Positions 25,102-32,937 of a DNA stretch of 64,000 nucleotides are shown piece by piece. Source of the DNA: Sphingobacterium sp. Lineage in GTDB: Bacteria > Bacteroidota > Bacteroidia > Sphingobacteriales > Sphingobacteriaceae. Under the pieces are notes generated by a model that did not search any database, had not been told where the DNA came from, and saw only the letters and a list, made by a program, of their open reading frames with translations. The stretch is from NCBI GenBank assembly GCA_031286695.1, contig JAITTY010000006.1:868001-932000 (forward strand). Direction: 5' to 3'. The position numbers and the translations under genes are program-made. Position 1 is the first letter of the stretch. Every line of letters starts with the position of its first letter.

Positions 25102-25743
25102 TTAATGTAATTCATCCCAGAGATCCTGAAATTTCTGTTTTAATGCTGCAACTTCCTGTTCCAATTGTCCAATTCGATCGAGTAAGACCTGATCGTTCGA
25201 GGAGCTGCCTACAGGAGCGCTATTTTCATACGCTTCCAGATTGATTTCTCCTAATAAATGAATGTAGCGGACTTCTTTATGCCCTATTTGTTTAGGCAGA
25301 GACTTCAGGTAGCCTTCTTGTGTCAATTTTTCCAACTGTTCATTGATTTCGCTCAATGATTCAAATTCATAAAGTCTTCCAGAGTTTGAATTAATTTCGC
25401 CGGCGGTCATTGGTCCTCTGAGTAGTAATAAGCAAACAATGGTTAATTCAGAAGGGACCAAAGGAAATTGTATGGCAAAATTGTGTTTATACTTTGTTAC
25501 GCGAGATCCTCCGCCAACAACTGTCGAGATTAAGCCTTTTTTCTTTAATATATCCAATGTAGCGATAATATCTTCTTCTGTATATTGTACAACCGGTTTT
25601 CGGGAAGTTTTTTGGTTACAAGCAGCTTGTAAGCTGTTGATTGTCATTGGATAATATTCTGGGGTTACTTTTGATTTTTCGATTAGTGAGCCTAGTACAC
25701 GTTGTTCCATGGCAGACAATTGGGGCAGATTAGTTGTTTCCAT
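25102..25743 (-). CDS. YceH/DUF480 family protein
   Basis: 213-residue protein of the DUF480 family, two winged-helix domains in tandem. Seen: LSAMEQRVLGSLIEKSKVTP with YYPMTINSLQAACNQKTSR in the first domain and LTIVCLLLLRGPMTAGEINS in the second, followed by a short C-terminal coiled coil (LLDRIGQLEQEVAALKQKF). The fold suggests DNA binding or protein-protein contact, but no function is established. It is the first gene of a tight unit with an MFS exporter and DUF72 protein. Confidence 0.87.
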   Translation of the reverse strand: METTNLPQLSAMEQRVLGSLIEKSKVTPEYYPMTINSLQAACNQKTSRKPVVQYTEEDIIATLDILKKKGLISTVVGGGSRVTKYKHNFAIQFPLVPSELTIVCLLLLRGPMTAGEINSNSGRLYEFESLSEINEQLEKLTQEGYLKSLPKQIGHKEVRYIHLLGEINLEAYENSAPVGSSSNDQVLLDRIGQLEQEVAALKQKFQDLWDELH

Positions 25744-25879
25744 TTATTTTCAAGAATATAAATTGATGATCGAATACAAGTATGCTGTTATGGCAACATA
25801 ACATTGGCTTGCTGTTTGTTCCTTCTCAAAGATGCCCTTTTTCTCATATAACTCCAAAAGATCTTTTTCTTATCTTCGC

Positions 25880-26806
25880 ATGAGTAATATTAGATTTAAG
25901 GTGCTTAAAATAGCTTTTCGTCCAGAATTTGTCCATCCCGTCAAAGAAGGGCATCGATTTCCGATGCTGAAGTACGAGTTGATTCCTTTACAGTTAAAGC
26001 ATGAAGGGCTGGCAGAGGAGTCAAGTTTTTTTAGTCCCGAACTTGCCAGCTTTGAATCATGTTGTCTGGTGCATGATCCAGTCTATGTCAAACAGCTATT
26101 TGATTTGACTTTGGATCCTAAAATGATTCGAAGAATAGGTTTTCCGTTAAGCCAAAGTCTTGTTGATCGGGAACGTTACATTTTGGAGGGGGCAATTCAA
26201 GGTGCAAAATACGCCCTTGAGTATGGTGTTGCTTTTAGTATTGCGGGTGGAACACATCATGCAGGTTATGATTTTGGCGAAGGCTTCTGTTTGATGAATG
26301 ATCAAGCAACTGCCGCTGGTTACTTGCTGAAGCACAGACACGCTAGCTGCATCCTCATTATTGATCTGGATGTGCATCAAGGAAATGGTACTGCCCATAT
26401 TTTTGAGGGGCATAAACAGGTATTTACTTTTTCTATGCATGGTGAGAAAAATTATCCATTTGTCAAACAGCGTTCCCATCTGGATATTGGTTTAGCTGAT
26501 AACATTCGGGACCTTGAATATCTCGCATTATTGGAAGACAGTTTATCCGATTTGTTTAGACGGGTTGAACCGGATTTTGTTTTCTATCAGGCCGGCGTGG
26601 ATATTTTGAAAACAGATAAACTGGGGAAATTAAATTTAAGCCCCGAGACCTGCAGCCGACGAGATGAATTGGTCTTTCAGATGTGCCATAAACACCATAT
26701 TCCTGTTCAGGTAAGTATGGGTGGGGGATATTCTCCCGAAATTAAAGACATTGTCAATGCACATTGTCAGACTTTTAAAATAGCAATAGATTTATATAAT
26801 TTATAA
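25880..26806 (+). CDS. histone deacetylase family (AcuC/HDAC-like) deacetylase
   Basis: Zinc-dependent deacetylase of the arginase/HDAC fold, about 308 residues. Catalytic features: the His pair in GGTHHAGYD, the zinc ligands in IIDLDVHQGNGTAH (Asp and His) and a late Asp in YQAGVDILKTDKLGKL. Bacterial members deacetylate small amines or acetylated lysines. Start choice: the ATG at 25880 is used, but relatives begin at MLKIAF, which corresponds to a GTG at 25901; a TATCTTCG box just ahead of 25880 would favour that GTG. It is followed 9 bp later by the nucleoid-associated protein gene, so they form one operon. Confidence 0.85.
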   Translation: MSNIRFKVLKIAFRPEFVHPVKEGHRFPMLKYELIPLQLKHEGLAEESSFFSPELASFESCCLVHDPVYVKQLFDLTLDPKMIRRIGFPLSQSLVDRERYILEGAIQGAKYALEYGVAFSIAGGTHHAGYDFGEGFCLMNDQATAAGYLLKHRHASCILIIDLDVHQGNGTAHIFEGHKQVFTFSMHGEKNYPFVKQRSHLDIGLADNIRDLEYLALLEDSLSDLFRRVEPDFVFYQAGVDILKTDKLGKLNLSPETCSRRDELVFQMCHKHHIPVQVSMGGGYSPEIKDIVNAHCQTFKIAIDLYNL

Positions 26807-26815
26807 GATAAGAAT

Positions 26816-27874
26816 ATGTTTTTTCACCAAGATGCGACTTTTGAAGCATTATCTGTTCATCGTGTAGGAAATAAGGCACAAGATGAATTTTATATTTTGT
26901 CAGATGCACCTGTTTCTCTTGAAGGGGATGAAGTGTTACCTGGATTGCTGATGCAGTATTTTATGAGCCCTTTTGCAAAGGTGAATGAGGTATATCGCTT
27001 ATATCATCCCAATGGAGAGTTGGAACTGAATGAGATTTTCTATTTTGCAAGACAATATTTCAAGGAGCAGCTTCCATTTCACGATTTTTCCCAACAGATT
27101 TCAAAACACCTTTATGAAGTATCTAGCCATCCAAAAATAAAGGGGGGTGAGGTGTATGTTGTTGCCTTAAAGAATGTTCAGATAGAAGGAGAGGAACATG
27201 ATGCCATTGGTATATTCAAATCCGAAAATAAGGAGACCTATCTGAAAGTGTATCCGGAGCAAGGTGCTTTTATGTTGGAATATGAGCAGGAGGCGATCAA
27301 TATCAATAAGCTGGACAAAGGCTGTATTATTGTTAATGTAGAGGAAGAAGAAGGTTATAAAGTTTTGGTTCTTGATCAGACAAACCGTCAACAGGAGGCA
27401 GTGTATTGGAAAGATGAATTTTTGCAGCTGCGCGTGCGTAACGATAATTTCAATCAAACGGGGAATTATCTCAAAGTCTATAAGAACTTTGTTCAGGAAA
27501 AATTAGACGAAACATTTGAATTGGAGAAAGCGGACAAGATTGATCTGATGAACAAATCCATGAATTACTTTAAGGAAAAGGAAACTTTTGTCCAGGAAGA
27601 GTTTGAGGAGGAAGTATTGGGTAATCCACAGGCGATAGCTTTATTCCAGGATTTTAAAGCTGGTTTTGAAGATGAATTTGACTCTCCTTTTCAGGCTAGT
27701 TTTGAAATCGCAGATAAAGCCGTGAAGAAGATGGAATCTTCCTACAAATCTGTGTTAAAGCTCGATAAGAATTTTCATATCTATGTTCACGGTAAGCGTG
27801 AATACCTTGAGAAAGGTTATGATGAGGATAAGGGTATGAACTACTATAAGCTTTATTTTGAGAACGAAAGTTAA
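26816..27874 (+). CDS. 37-kDa nucleoid-associated protein (NdpA/YejK family)
   Basis: 352-residue protein of the NA37 family, which in E. coli (YejK) is found in the nucleoid fraction. Recognisable blocks are LSVHRVGNKAQDEFYIL, LLMQYFMSPFAKVNEVYRL, GGEVYVVAL, IGIFKSENKETYLKVY and DDFLQLR-like WKDEFLQLRVRNDNFNQT. It is rich in acidic residues and lacks an evident DNA-binding fold. Its place between a deacetylase gene (9-bp gap) and a DUF3810 gene (19-bp gap) is an unusual neighbourhood; whether the three act together is unknown. Confidence 0.87.
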   Translation: MFFHQDATFEALSVHRVGNKAQDEFYILSDAPVSLEGDEVLPGLLMQYFMSPFAKVNEVYRLYHPNGELELNEIFYFARQYFKEQLPFHDFSQQISKHLYEVSSHPKIKGGEVYVVALKNVQIEGEEHDAIGIFKSENKETYLKVYPEQGAFMLEYEQEAININKLDKGCIIVNVEEEEGYKVLVLDQTNRQQEAVYWKDEFLQLRVRNDNFNQTGNYLKVYKNFVQEKLDETFELEKADKIDLMNKSMNYFKEKETFVQEEFEEEVLGNPQAIALFQDFKAGFEDEFDSPFQASFEIADKAVKKMESSYKSVLKLDKNFHIYVHGKREYLEKGYDEDKGMNYYKLYFENES

Positions 27875-27893
27875 CCGTTTTATATTTTATTGA

Positions 27894-28973
27894 ATGGAAA
27901 AGCGCAATAAAATGGCTGTTTTCACTGCTGTATTATTTCTAATTGGGATTTTTCTTATTTCTTTGATCGAGAAAAATAGCCAGTGGATTGAGGCATTTTA
28001 CGCGCGCGGTTTTTATCGCCTTTATGGTTATGTGCCAAGAATTGTTTTTGGTTATATTCCTTTTAGTATAGGTGATCTATTTTATGTGGCAGTTGTTATA
28101 TTTTTATTCTATTTGGCTGTCAAGTTGATCGGAAATTTATGGAAAGGAAGATGGAAAAATTCCTTTCGTTCGGTTTTGTTTATCATCAATCTGCTATTAG
28201 GGCTCTATCTTTTCTTTTACCTATCATGGGGTTTAAATTATTACCGTAAGCCAATTAGTACAAATATACAATTGCAAGTCGATAGTTTAAAGCTGGCCGA
28301 CTATCTTGTCGTATTGAATGGATTTTTGGATAGTACAAATACGCTACGGGAAACAGTAGAGCCATCGCAGTGGGATGAGCATAAAGATTCAATTCAAGAA
28401 GACTTGAATAAATGGGTAGGACAGGATACGACTTTCGCAGATTTCTTGTCAAGCGGGCACATTGGAGCAAAATCTCCGCTAAATAGTAGAATAGTTTCTC
28501 TTTTTGGGGTTTCAGGCTATTTTAATCCATTTACGCACGAAGCTCAGGTCAATAAAGCAATGCCAGTCACCTTCTTACCTTTTACGACAGTGCATGAACT
28601 TGCGCATCAACAGGGTATTGGTTTTGAAGACGAGGCAAATTTTATAGCTTTTGTTCGCTTACAGCAACATCCTCAGACCTTTTACCGATACTCGGCTTAT
28701 CTACAGACGACACTTTATATGTTACGTGAACTGCAGGGTATGTATCCTGATTTAGGAAAGGATTACAAGGGAAGATTAAGCGCAAAAGTATTGAACGATA
28801 TGGAAAAAGAAAGGTATTTCTGGAGTCAGTATACGGGTTGGGTTGACGATGTGATGGGAATATTTTATAATCAGTATCTGAAACACAACAATCAACAGGA
28901 AGGCATCGCGCGATATGATCGGATGACTCGATTAGTATTGGCCTACGAACTTAAAAGAAGAGGATGTAAGTAA
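27894..28973 (+). CDS. DUF3810 membrane protein with HExxH zinc-peptidase motif
   Basis: 359-residue protein of the DUF3810 family. Two or three N-terminal membrane helices (about 7-27, 52-75, 88-112) are followed by a soluble domain with TVHELAHQQG, a zincin-type HExxH, and a downstream EDEANFIAF that could supply the third zinc ligand (Glu). A membrane-anchored metallopeptidase acting on the outer side is therefore plausible, but no substrate is known. It is the last gene of the deacetylase-NdpA-DUF3810 operon and ends at a strong bidirectional terminator. Confidence 0.85.
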   Translation: MEKRNKMAVFTAVLFLIGIFLISLIEKNSQWIEAFYARGFYRLYGYVPRIVFGYIPFSIGDLFYVAVVIFLFYLAVKLIGNLWKGRWKNSFRSVLFIINLLLGLYLFFYLSWGLNYYRKPISTNIQLQVDSLKLADYLVVLNGFLDSTNTLRETVEPSQWDEHKDSIQEDLNKWVGQDTTFADFLSSGHIGAKSPLNSRIVSLFGVSGYFNPFTHEAQVNKAMPVTFLPFTTVHELAHQQGIGFEDEANFIAFVRLQQHPQTFYRYSAYLQTTLYMLRELQGMYPDLGKDYKGRLSAKVLNDMEKERYFWSQYTGWVDDVMGIFYNQYLKHNNQQEGIARYDRMTRLVLAYELKRRGCK

Positions 28974-28987
28974 TAAAATATAGAAAT

Positions 28988-29025
28988 AAAAAAGCCGTAT
29001 TATAAAAGAATAATACGGCTTTTTA
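28988..29025. terminator. bidirectional intrinsic terminator
   Basis: 15-bp perfect stem (AAAAAGCCGTATTAT and complement) between the DUF3810 gene and the converging secreted-protein gene; A-run and T-run on the two sides. Confidence 0.9.
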
Positions 29026-29042
29026 TGATTTTAACAATATTC

Positions 29043-29678
29043 TTATTGCGTTGAAATAAGTTCAAATGTTCCTTCAGTTCCAGGGCTTCCAGAATAAATC
29101 TGTCCTTGAGGCAAGCCTCTCAATCCGGTAGGAGCGGTTTTAATCCGATCATAGATGTTTCTCAAGTCTGTATTTGCATTGACGGCTCGACCGCCTGCTG
29201 CTACATCACCATAAATATAATTAGTAGCTTTCTTGTTTGTTGTTTGGGGTTTAATACTTCCGTCAATTAAATTGACTTTGACTTTTCCCCCATTTCCATT
29301 CGGAAAGGTTTTGGTCCCATTGAAAGCGTCATCTCCTTTTGCAATGATATAAAGGGAACCCAATTTTTGGAAATTAGCATTGATGTCAAAGTTGGCACCA
29401 TTATTCTTTCCATCGGTCCCATAAATCGTTGCTTTATTTCCAATTTCAGCATAACCAATGGTTAGTTTTACATTTTTCTTGCCGTAGAAAGATAGGGCAG
29501 AATTATCTTTCATGATCAAGGTATCAATATGCATAACAACAGTAGAGTCCCGGCTATCGATATTTTTTTTTGCCTTTTTGCCAATTTCCAGTTTAGAAAT
29601 ATGTTGTGTTTCTTGTGCTTTTCCTGTTAAGGCTATTGCAAAGCAAAGAAAAAAGCCTAGAATAATTTTAGATTTCAT
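29043..29678 (-). CDS. secreted protein of unknown function
   Basis: I do not recognise a family. The 211-residue product begins with a clear Sec signal peptide (KSKIILGFFLCFAIALTGKAQ) with a likely cut after KAQ and no lipobox cysteine, so it is periplasmic or exported. The mature part is rich in Gly, Asn, Lys and Thr and has alternating strands (HIDTLIMKDNSALSFYG, KLTIGYAEIGNKATIYG, LGSLYIIAKGDDAF), which suggests a short beta-helix or beta-sandwich. The C terminus lists TGLRGLPQGQIYSGSPG. It is monocistronic, between lpxB and a shared terminator. Confidence 0.7.
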   Translation of the reverse strand: MKSKIILGFFLCFAIALTGKAQETQHISKLEIGKKAKKNIDSRDSTVVMHIDTLIMKDNSALSFYGKKNVKLTIGYAEIGNKATIYGTDGKNNGANFDINANFQKLGSLYIIAKGDDAFNGTKTFPNGNGGKVKVNLIDGSIKPQTTNKKATNYIYGDVAAGGRAVNANTDLRNIYDRIKTAPTGLRGLPQGQIYSGSPGTEGTFELISTQ

Positions 29679-29734
29679 AAAACTTTTAATTAATTGTGAC
29701 TACTAGTAGTTTGACAAATAAAAGGCAAAAGAGT

Positions 29735-30850
29735 TTAAATCTTAGCGAGATATTTTACGATCAATTTGGCCGTTTTCTCAGAAGCTCCTGGAGAACCTAG
29801 TTTTTCTGCCAGAATATCGTAGTTTTCCATCACACTTGCTCGATGCTCTTTATTATTGATTAGTTCTCCTACTTCATATGAAATATCGTATGCAGTACAG
29901 TCATCCTGAATCAATTCCCTCACGGATAGAAAATTATTAATTAGATTCACTAGAGAGATAAATTTAACCTTGATGACTAATTTAGCTATCCATACAGATA
30001 TTGGGTTAGCCTTATAAACGACAACCTGAGGTACCTTCAGAATACCTGTTTCAAGAGTAGCCGTTCCACTAGTAACGACAGCGGCTTCTGCGTTATGGAG
30101 AATATCGTAGGTTTGATCGAAGATTACAGGAATATCAATACCCTTAAAAAACTGCTTGTAATAGGCCTCTTCAAAATTAGGGGCGCCCGCAATGACAAAT
30201 TGATGGACGGGAAAGAAAAACGGAAGTTCGGCCATGATCGGAAGAAGCTTGGAAATTTCCATTTCCCGGCTTCCCGGTAAAAGCGCGATAAGCGGTTTTT
30301 CCGAAAAACCATGCTGCTCTCTAAATTTAGGATTGAAATTATAGCTTGAAATTGCATCTAAAAGCGGGTTGCCAACGTAATCAACCGGCATGCGCCACTT
30401 TTTATAAAAATCTACCTCAAAAGGCAAAATACAAAACATATGGTCGACAATCCGTTTGATTTTCTTCACGCGACCTTGATTCCAAGCCCACACTTTAGGG
30501 GAAATATAGTAGCATGTTTTGATTCCATGTTTTTTTGCAAAATCAGCAATTTTCAGATTAAAACCAGGGAAATCTATGAGGATAACAGCGTCCGGTTTTT
30601 CTTTTAACAGATCATTTTTGACGAGTTTGAGATTCTTTGATATCTTAGGTAGGTTTTTCAAAACTTCGATGAAGCCCATAAAAGCCATTTCTGAGGTATG
30701 TATCAGCGCTTTTTTCCCAGTCTCTGCTTGCATTAGATTTCCCCCGACTATTTGGAAAGTCGCATCTGGGTCTTCAATTTTTAATGCTTTAATAAGATTG
30801 GCACCATGTAAGTCCCCTGAAGTTTCACCTGCAATAAGATAGTATTTCAT
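29735..30850 (-). CDS. lpxB: lipid-A-disaccharide synthase
   Basis: Peripheral inner-membrane glycosyltransferase (GT19) that joins UDP-diacylglucosamine and lipid X into the lipid A disaccharide, showing that the organism makes lipopolysaccharide. Diagnostic blocks: the start YLIAGETSGDLHGANLIKAL, GFIEVLKNLP, VILIDFPGFNLKIA, YYISPKVWAWNQGR, CILPFEVDFY, LLPGSREMEI and SGTATLETG near the C terminus. At 371 residues it is normal. It is a lone gene; the rest of the lpx set is elsewhere. Confidence 0.95.
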   Translation of the reverse strand: MKYYLIAGETSGDLHGANLIKALKIEDPDATFQIVGGNLMQAETGKKALIHTSEMAFMGFIEVLKNLPKISKNLKLVKNDLLKEKPDAVILIDFPGFNLKIADFAKKHGIKTCYYISPKVWAWNQGRVKKIKRIVDHMFCILPFEVDFYKKWRMPVDYVGNPLLDAISSYNFNPKFREQHGFSEKPLIALLPGSREMEISKLLPIMAELPFFFPVHQFVIAGAPNFEEAYYKQFFKGIDIPVIFDQTYDILHNAEAAVVTSGTATLETGILKVPQVVVYKANPISVWIAKLVIKVKFISLVNLINNFLSVRELIQDDCTAYDISYEVGELINNKEHRASVMENYDILAEKLGSPGASEKTAKLIVKYLAKI

Positions 30851-31070
30851 ATGTCAATGATTTATTCTTTAATGATCATATGGAATATCCTTTTTATCGT
30901 TAAAACTGCGTTTAGTCTTACGAACGGATATTTCATTGAAATGATCGTTTTTGAACTGTTAAAGATAAGATTATTCTATGTATATGATGACTTTGAACAT
31001 ATTATTCCATATCTTTAATTAAAGAAGTTCAACTTTTGAAGAAAATATCCTAAGTATAAAAGCTAAATAG

Positions 31071-31078
31071 TATTTTTG
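31071..31078 (+). promoter_or_regulatory. -7 box (TATTTTTG), 4 nt before the FtsB/DivIC-like ATG
   Basis: TATTTTTG then TCTT then ATG at 31083. The spacing predicts an mRNA starting at the start codon. No TTG is present 19-21 bp upstream. Confidence 0.45.
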
Positions 31079-31082
31079 TCTT

Positions 31083-31388
31083 ATGCAACGATTGTGGTCT
31101 TTAATAAGAAATAAGTATTTGTTAGCCGCTTTGGCTTTTCTCGTGTGGATGTTATTTTTTGATCGAAATGACTTTGCCACGCAGTATAGTTATCAAAAGC
31201 AGAAAGCAAATTTGGAAAGTGAACGCTCCTTCTATCTGAAGGAGAATGCGGCCATCATTAAGACAATTAACGATATTCGATCAAATCCGCAGGAAGTACA
31301 ACGTATTGCTCGTGAGAAGTATAAGATGAAAAAAGATAATGAAGATATTTATGTGATTACTAAAGTAGCAGCTAAAGAGAATCATTAA
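31083..31388 (+). CDS. septum formation initiator, FtsB/DivIC family
   Basis: Small bitopic membrane protein of the divisome (101 residues). One membrane helix (about 12-27) follows a short basic cytosolic tail, then a periplasmic coiled coil (ATQYSYQKQKANLESERSFY and further heptads to about 75) and the conserved ending QRIAREKYKMKKDNEDIYVIT. In E. coli FtsB pairs with FtsL and FtsQ. The ATG lies 4 nt past a TATTTTTG box. The gene diverges from lpxB and ends at a bidirectional terminator. Confidence 0.88.
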   Translation: MQRLWSLIRNKYLLAALAFLVWMLFFDRNDFATQYSYQKQKANLESERSFYLKENAAIIKTINDIRSNPQEVQRIAREKYKMKKDNEDIYVITKVAAKENH

Positions 31389-31413
31389 GATCCACGGTAT
31401 AGACTAAAAATAA

Positions 31414-31450
31414 AACAACGGCCATCATGTTTACATGACGGCCGTTGTTA
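31414..31450. terminator. bidirectional intrinsic terminator
   Basis: Stem AACAACGGCC-TCATG (31414-31429, one A-C mismatch) with 31434-31449, between the FtsB-like and DUF4397 genes. T-rich only weakly on each side. Confidence 0.7.
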
Positions 31451-31473
31451 TAAAGTATATAGATATGGGTATT

Positions 31474-32184
31474 TTAATTTGCGGCTTGCGCTACTAAACC
31501 AATGTATAATGGTTTCTTTTCATCATTAGCTTTGCCTATGAGTATTAATGAATAATAATAGCCTTCAACCAATTTAATGTCGCTGCGTGTTGCGATTGTT
31601 TTCCCCGCTTTATCACGAGCTGTTACAGTGAATGTGCCACTTTTTTGAGCGATAAAGCCCTGATGGGCACTTGCCGAATTCTGAGTTTCCTTTGCTCTAT
31701 TTGTCCATTCTGATGGGGAAGCCTGATCGCCTATTTTTAGGCTAACCATATCTGTGCCTTCAGCAAAATTAAAGAAGCGTAAACCGGTCTCCGTATTTTT
31801 GATGTCCTTATTGATTCGATCTGTCGTGATTACCTGTACGGGTTTGGCTTTTGTCCCAAATAAAAAGGATGTATAGATGGTACTATCTTTGATAGTAATT
31901 GTAGTATCCGTCAAAATACTGTTATATTCGGCGGAAACAGCTATTTTTCTAGCCCCAGTAAATAAGCCTACTTGCGCATAACTTTTGAATCCCAGTGGAT
32001 AATTGGGGTTTTGAAGCGAACCTCCGTCTGCGAAATATATAACTGCATTGGCATCCGTGTATCCATTCACCATGGTAAGCAATGCAGCAGGAATTGGCTG
32101 GTCATCATTATCTTTTAGACAGCTTGTTAGAAAGAAGGCCGCTAAAGCAATAGCAATAAAATTAAATAATCTATAGTTTTTCAT
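31474..32184 (-). CDS. DUF4397 lipoprotein
   Basis: 236-residue exported lipoprotein: the signal peptide KNYRLFNFIAIALAAFFL ends in the lipobox LTSC with the acylated cysteine at residue 22, followed by KDNDDQ, an acidic stretch like the export signal for surface lipoproteins in Bacteroidota. The mature part carries a DUF4397-type beta-sandwich (VNGYTDANAVIYFADGGSL, LRFFNFAEGTDMVSLKIG), repeated Ig-like strands and a GYYYSLILIGK ending. Function unknown; likely at the outer membrane. Confidence 0.8.
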   Translation of the reverse strand: MKNYRLFNFIAIALAAFFLTSCLKDNDDQPIPAALLTMVNGYTDANAVIYFADGGSLQNPNYPLGFKSYAQVGLFTGARKIAVSAEYNSILTDTTITIKDSTIYTSFLFGTKAKPVQVITTDRINKDIKNTETGLRFFNFAEGTDMVSLKIGDQASPSEWTNRAKETQNSASAHQGFIAQKSGTFTVTARDKAGKTIATRSDIKLVEGYYYSLILIGKANDEKKPLYIGLVAQAAN

Positions 32185-32478
32185 AACCGTGTAATATTAA
32201 AATCTGTTTTTGTGACTCACATTGCGCTTGTGTTGTCTATTATACGGAGATGACTGACACTTTGCTACAGCGATTTGTAAAAATAATAAAAATCTATATT
32301 CAGACCTCGTTTTTTATTCTGACAGCCTTTGCAAACCAGTTTTTAAAGATGGTGGTTAATCGGATCGGCAGCAGATAAAATATGGTTCTTAGGCAAAATT
32401 TAATCAGTTTGAGGGAAAGGATTTGCTTATGCTTAATAAACAATCCGATTTTGATGTGCGTTTGGTTGAGCGCGAGGA
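32185..32478. other. intergenic gap without recognisable gene
   Basis: About 300 bp between the divergent DUF4397 and DUF1232 genes. I see no ORF of note, RNA gene or repeat in it; the only clear signal is the DUF1232 promoter at its right edge. Confidence 0.5.
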
Positions 32479-32510
32479 TTTGGATTGTTAAACTAGTAAT
32501 CCTAATTTTG
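32479..32510 (+). promoter_or_regulatory. promoter TTTG-N20-TAATTTTG for the DUF1232 gene, ATG 4 nt after the box
   Basis: TTTG (32479-32482), 20 bp, TAATTTTG (32503-32510), then AGGT and the ATG at 32515. A full consensus match with a spacing that predicts a leaderless transcript. Confidence 0.65.
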
Positions 32511-32514
32511 AGGT

Positions 32515-32883
32515 ATGAACAATAGAATCAAAAGAATTGCGAAAGGAATGTTTGAGCAGTTTAGGCATCGTAAAATTACGGAATCTGAATTTGTACAGGC
32601 GGAGGCAAAAGCGAGGAATCTAGGGGGCTATATGGACGACTTCAACGTATTAATTGCGATGTGTAAGGACACAATTACGGGGAAGTATAAAATGGATAAA
32701 TGGAATTTATCGATTATTATTGGAACGATACTTTATGTGGTTTCGCCGATTGATGCAATTCCTGATTTTATTCTAGTAGGTGGGTGGATAGATGATGTGG
32801 CCATTGTTGGTTATGCGATTCGCAAACTTAGCGCTGAGATGGAACAGTACAAGCGTTCAAAGTTTCCTGTAGAAGCGAGATAA
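32515..32883 (+). CDS. DUF1232 family membrane-associated protein
   Basis: 122-residue protein. The DUF1232 signature ISPIDAIPDF is present as VVSPIDAIPDFILVGGWIDDVAIV, quoted only in part here, at about residues 75-98, following a hydrophobic strand LSIIIGTILYVV. The N-terminal 60 residues are basic and helical. The family is widespread and uncharacterised (related to YkvA). It has its own consensus promoter, with the start codon immediately after it, and its own terminator. Confidence 0.85.
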   Translation: MNNRIKRIAKGMFEQFRHRKITESEFVQAEAKARNLGGYMDDFNVLIAMCKDTITGKYKMDKWNLSIIIGTILYVVSPIDAIPDFILVGGWIDDVAIVGYAIRKLSAEMEQYKRSKFPVEAR

Positions 32884-32885
32884 AT

Positions 32886-32919
32886 AAAAAAAGCTACTTT
32901 AGAAAAGTAGCTTTTTTTA
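32886..32919. terminator. bidirectional intrinsic terminator between DUF1232 and purH
   Basis: Stem AAGCTACTTT with AAAGTAGCTT flanked by seven A and seven T; serves both converging genes. Confidence 0.88.
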
Positions 32920-32937
32920 TTTATTATTGAAGTTCAA

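Noticed and set aside
23905..25743. MFS-YceH-DUF72 considered as a resistance or mobile cassette
   Set aside because: No terminal repeats, integrase or composition change; families are common chromosomal ones.
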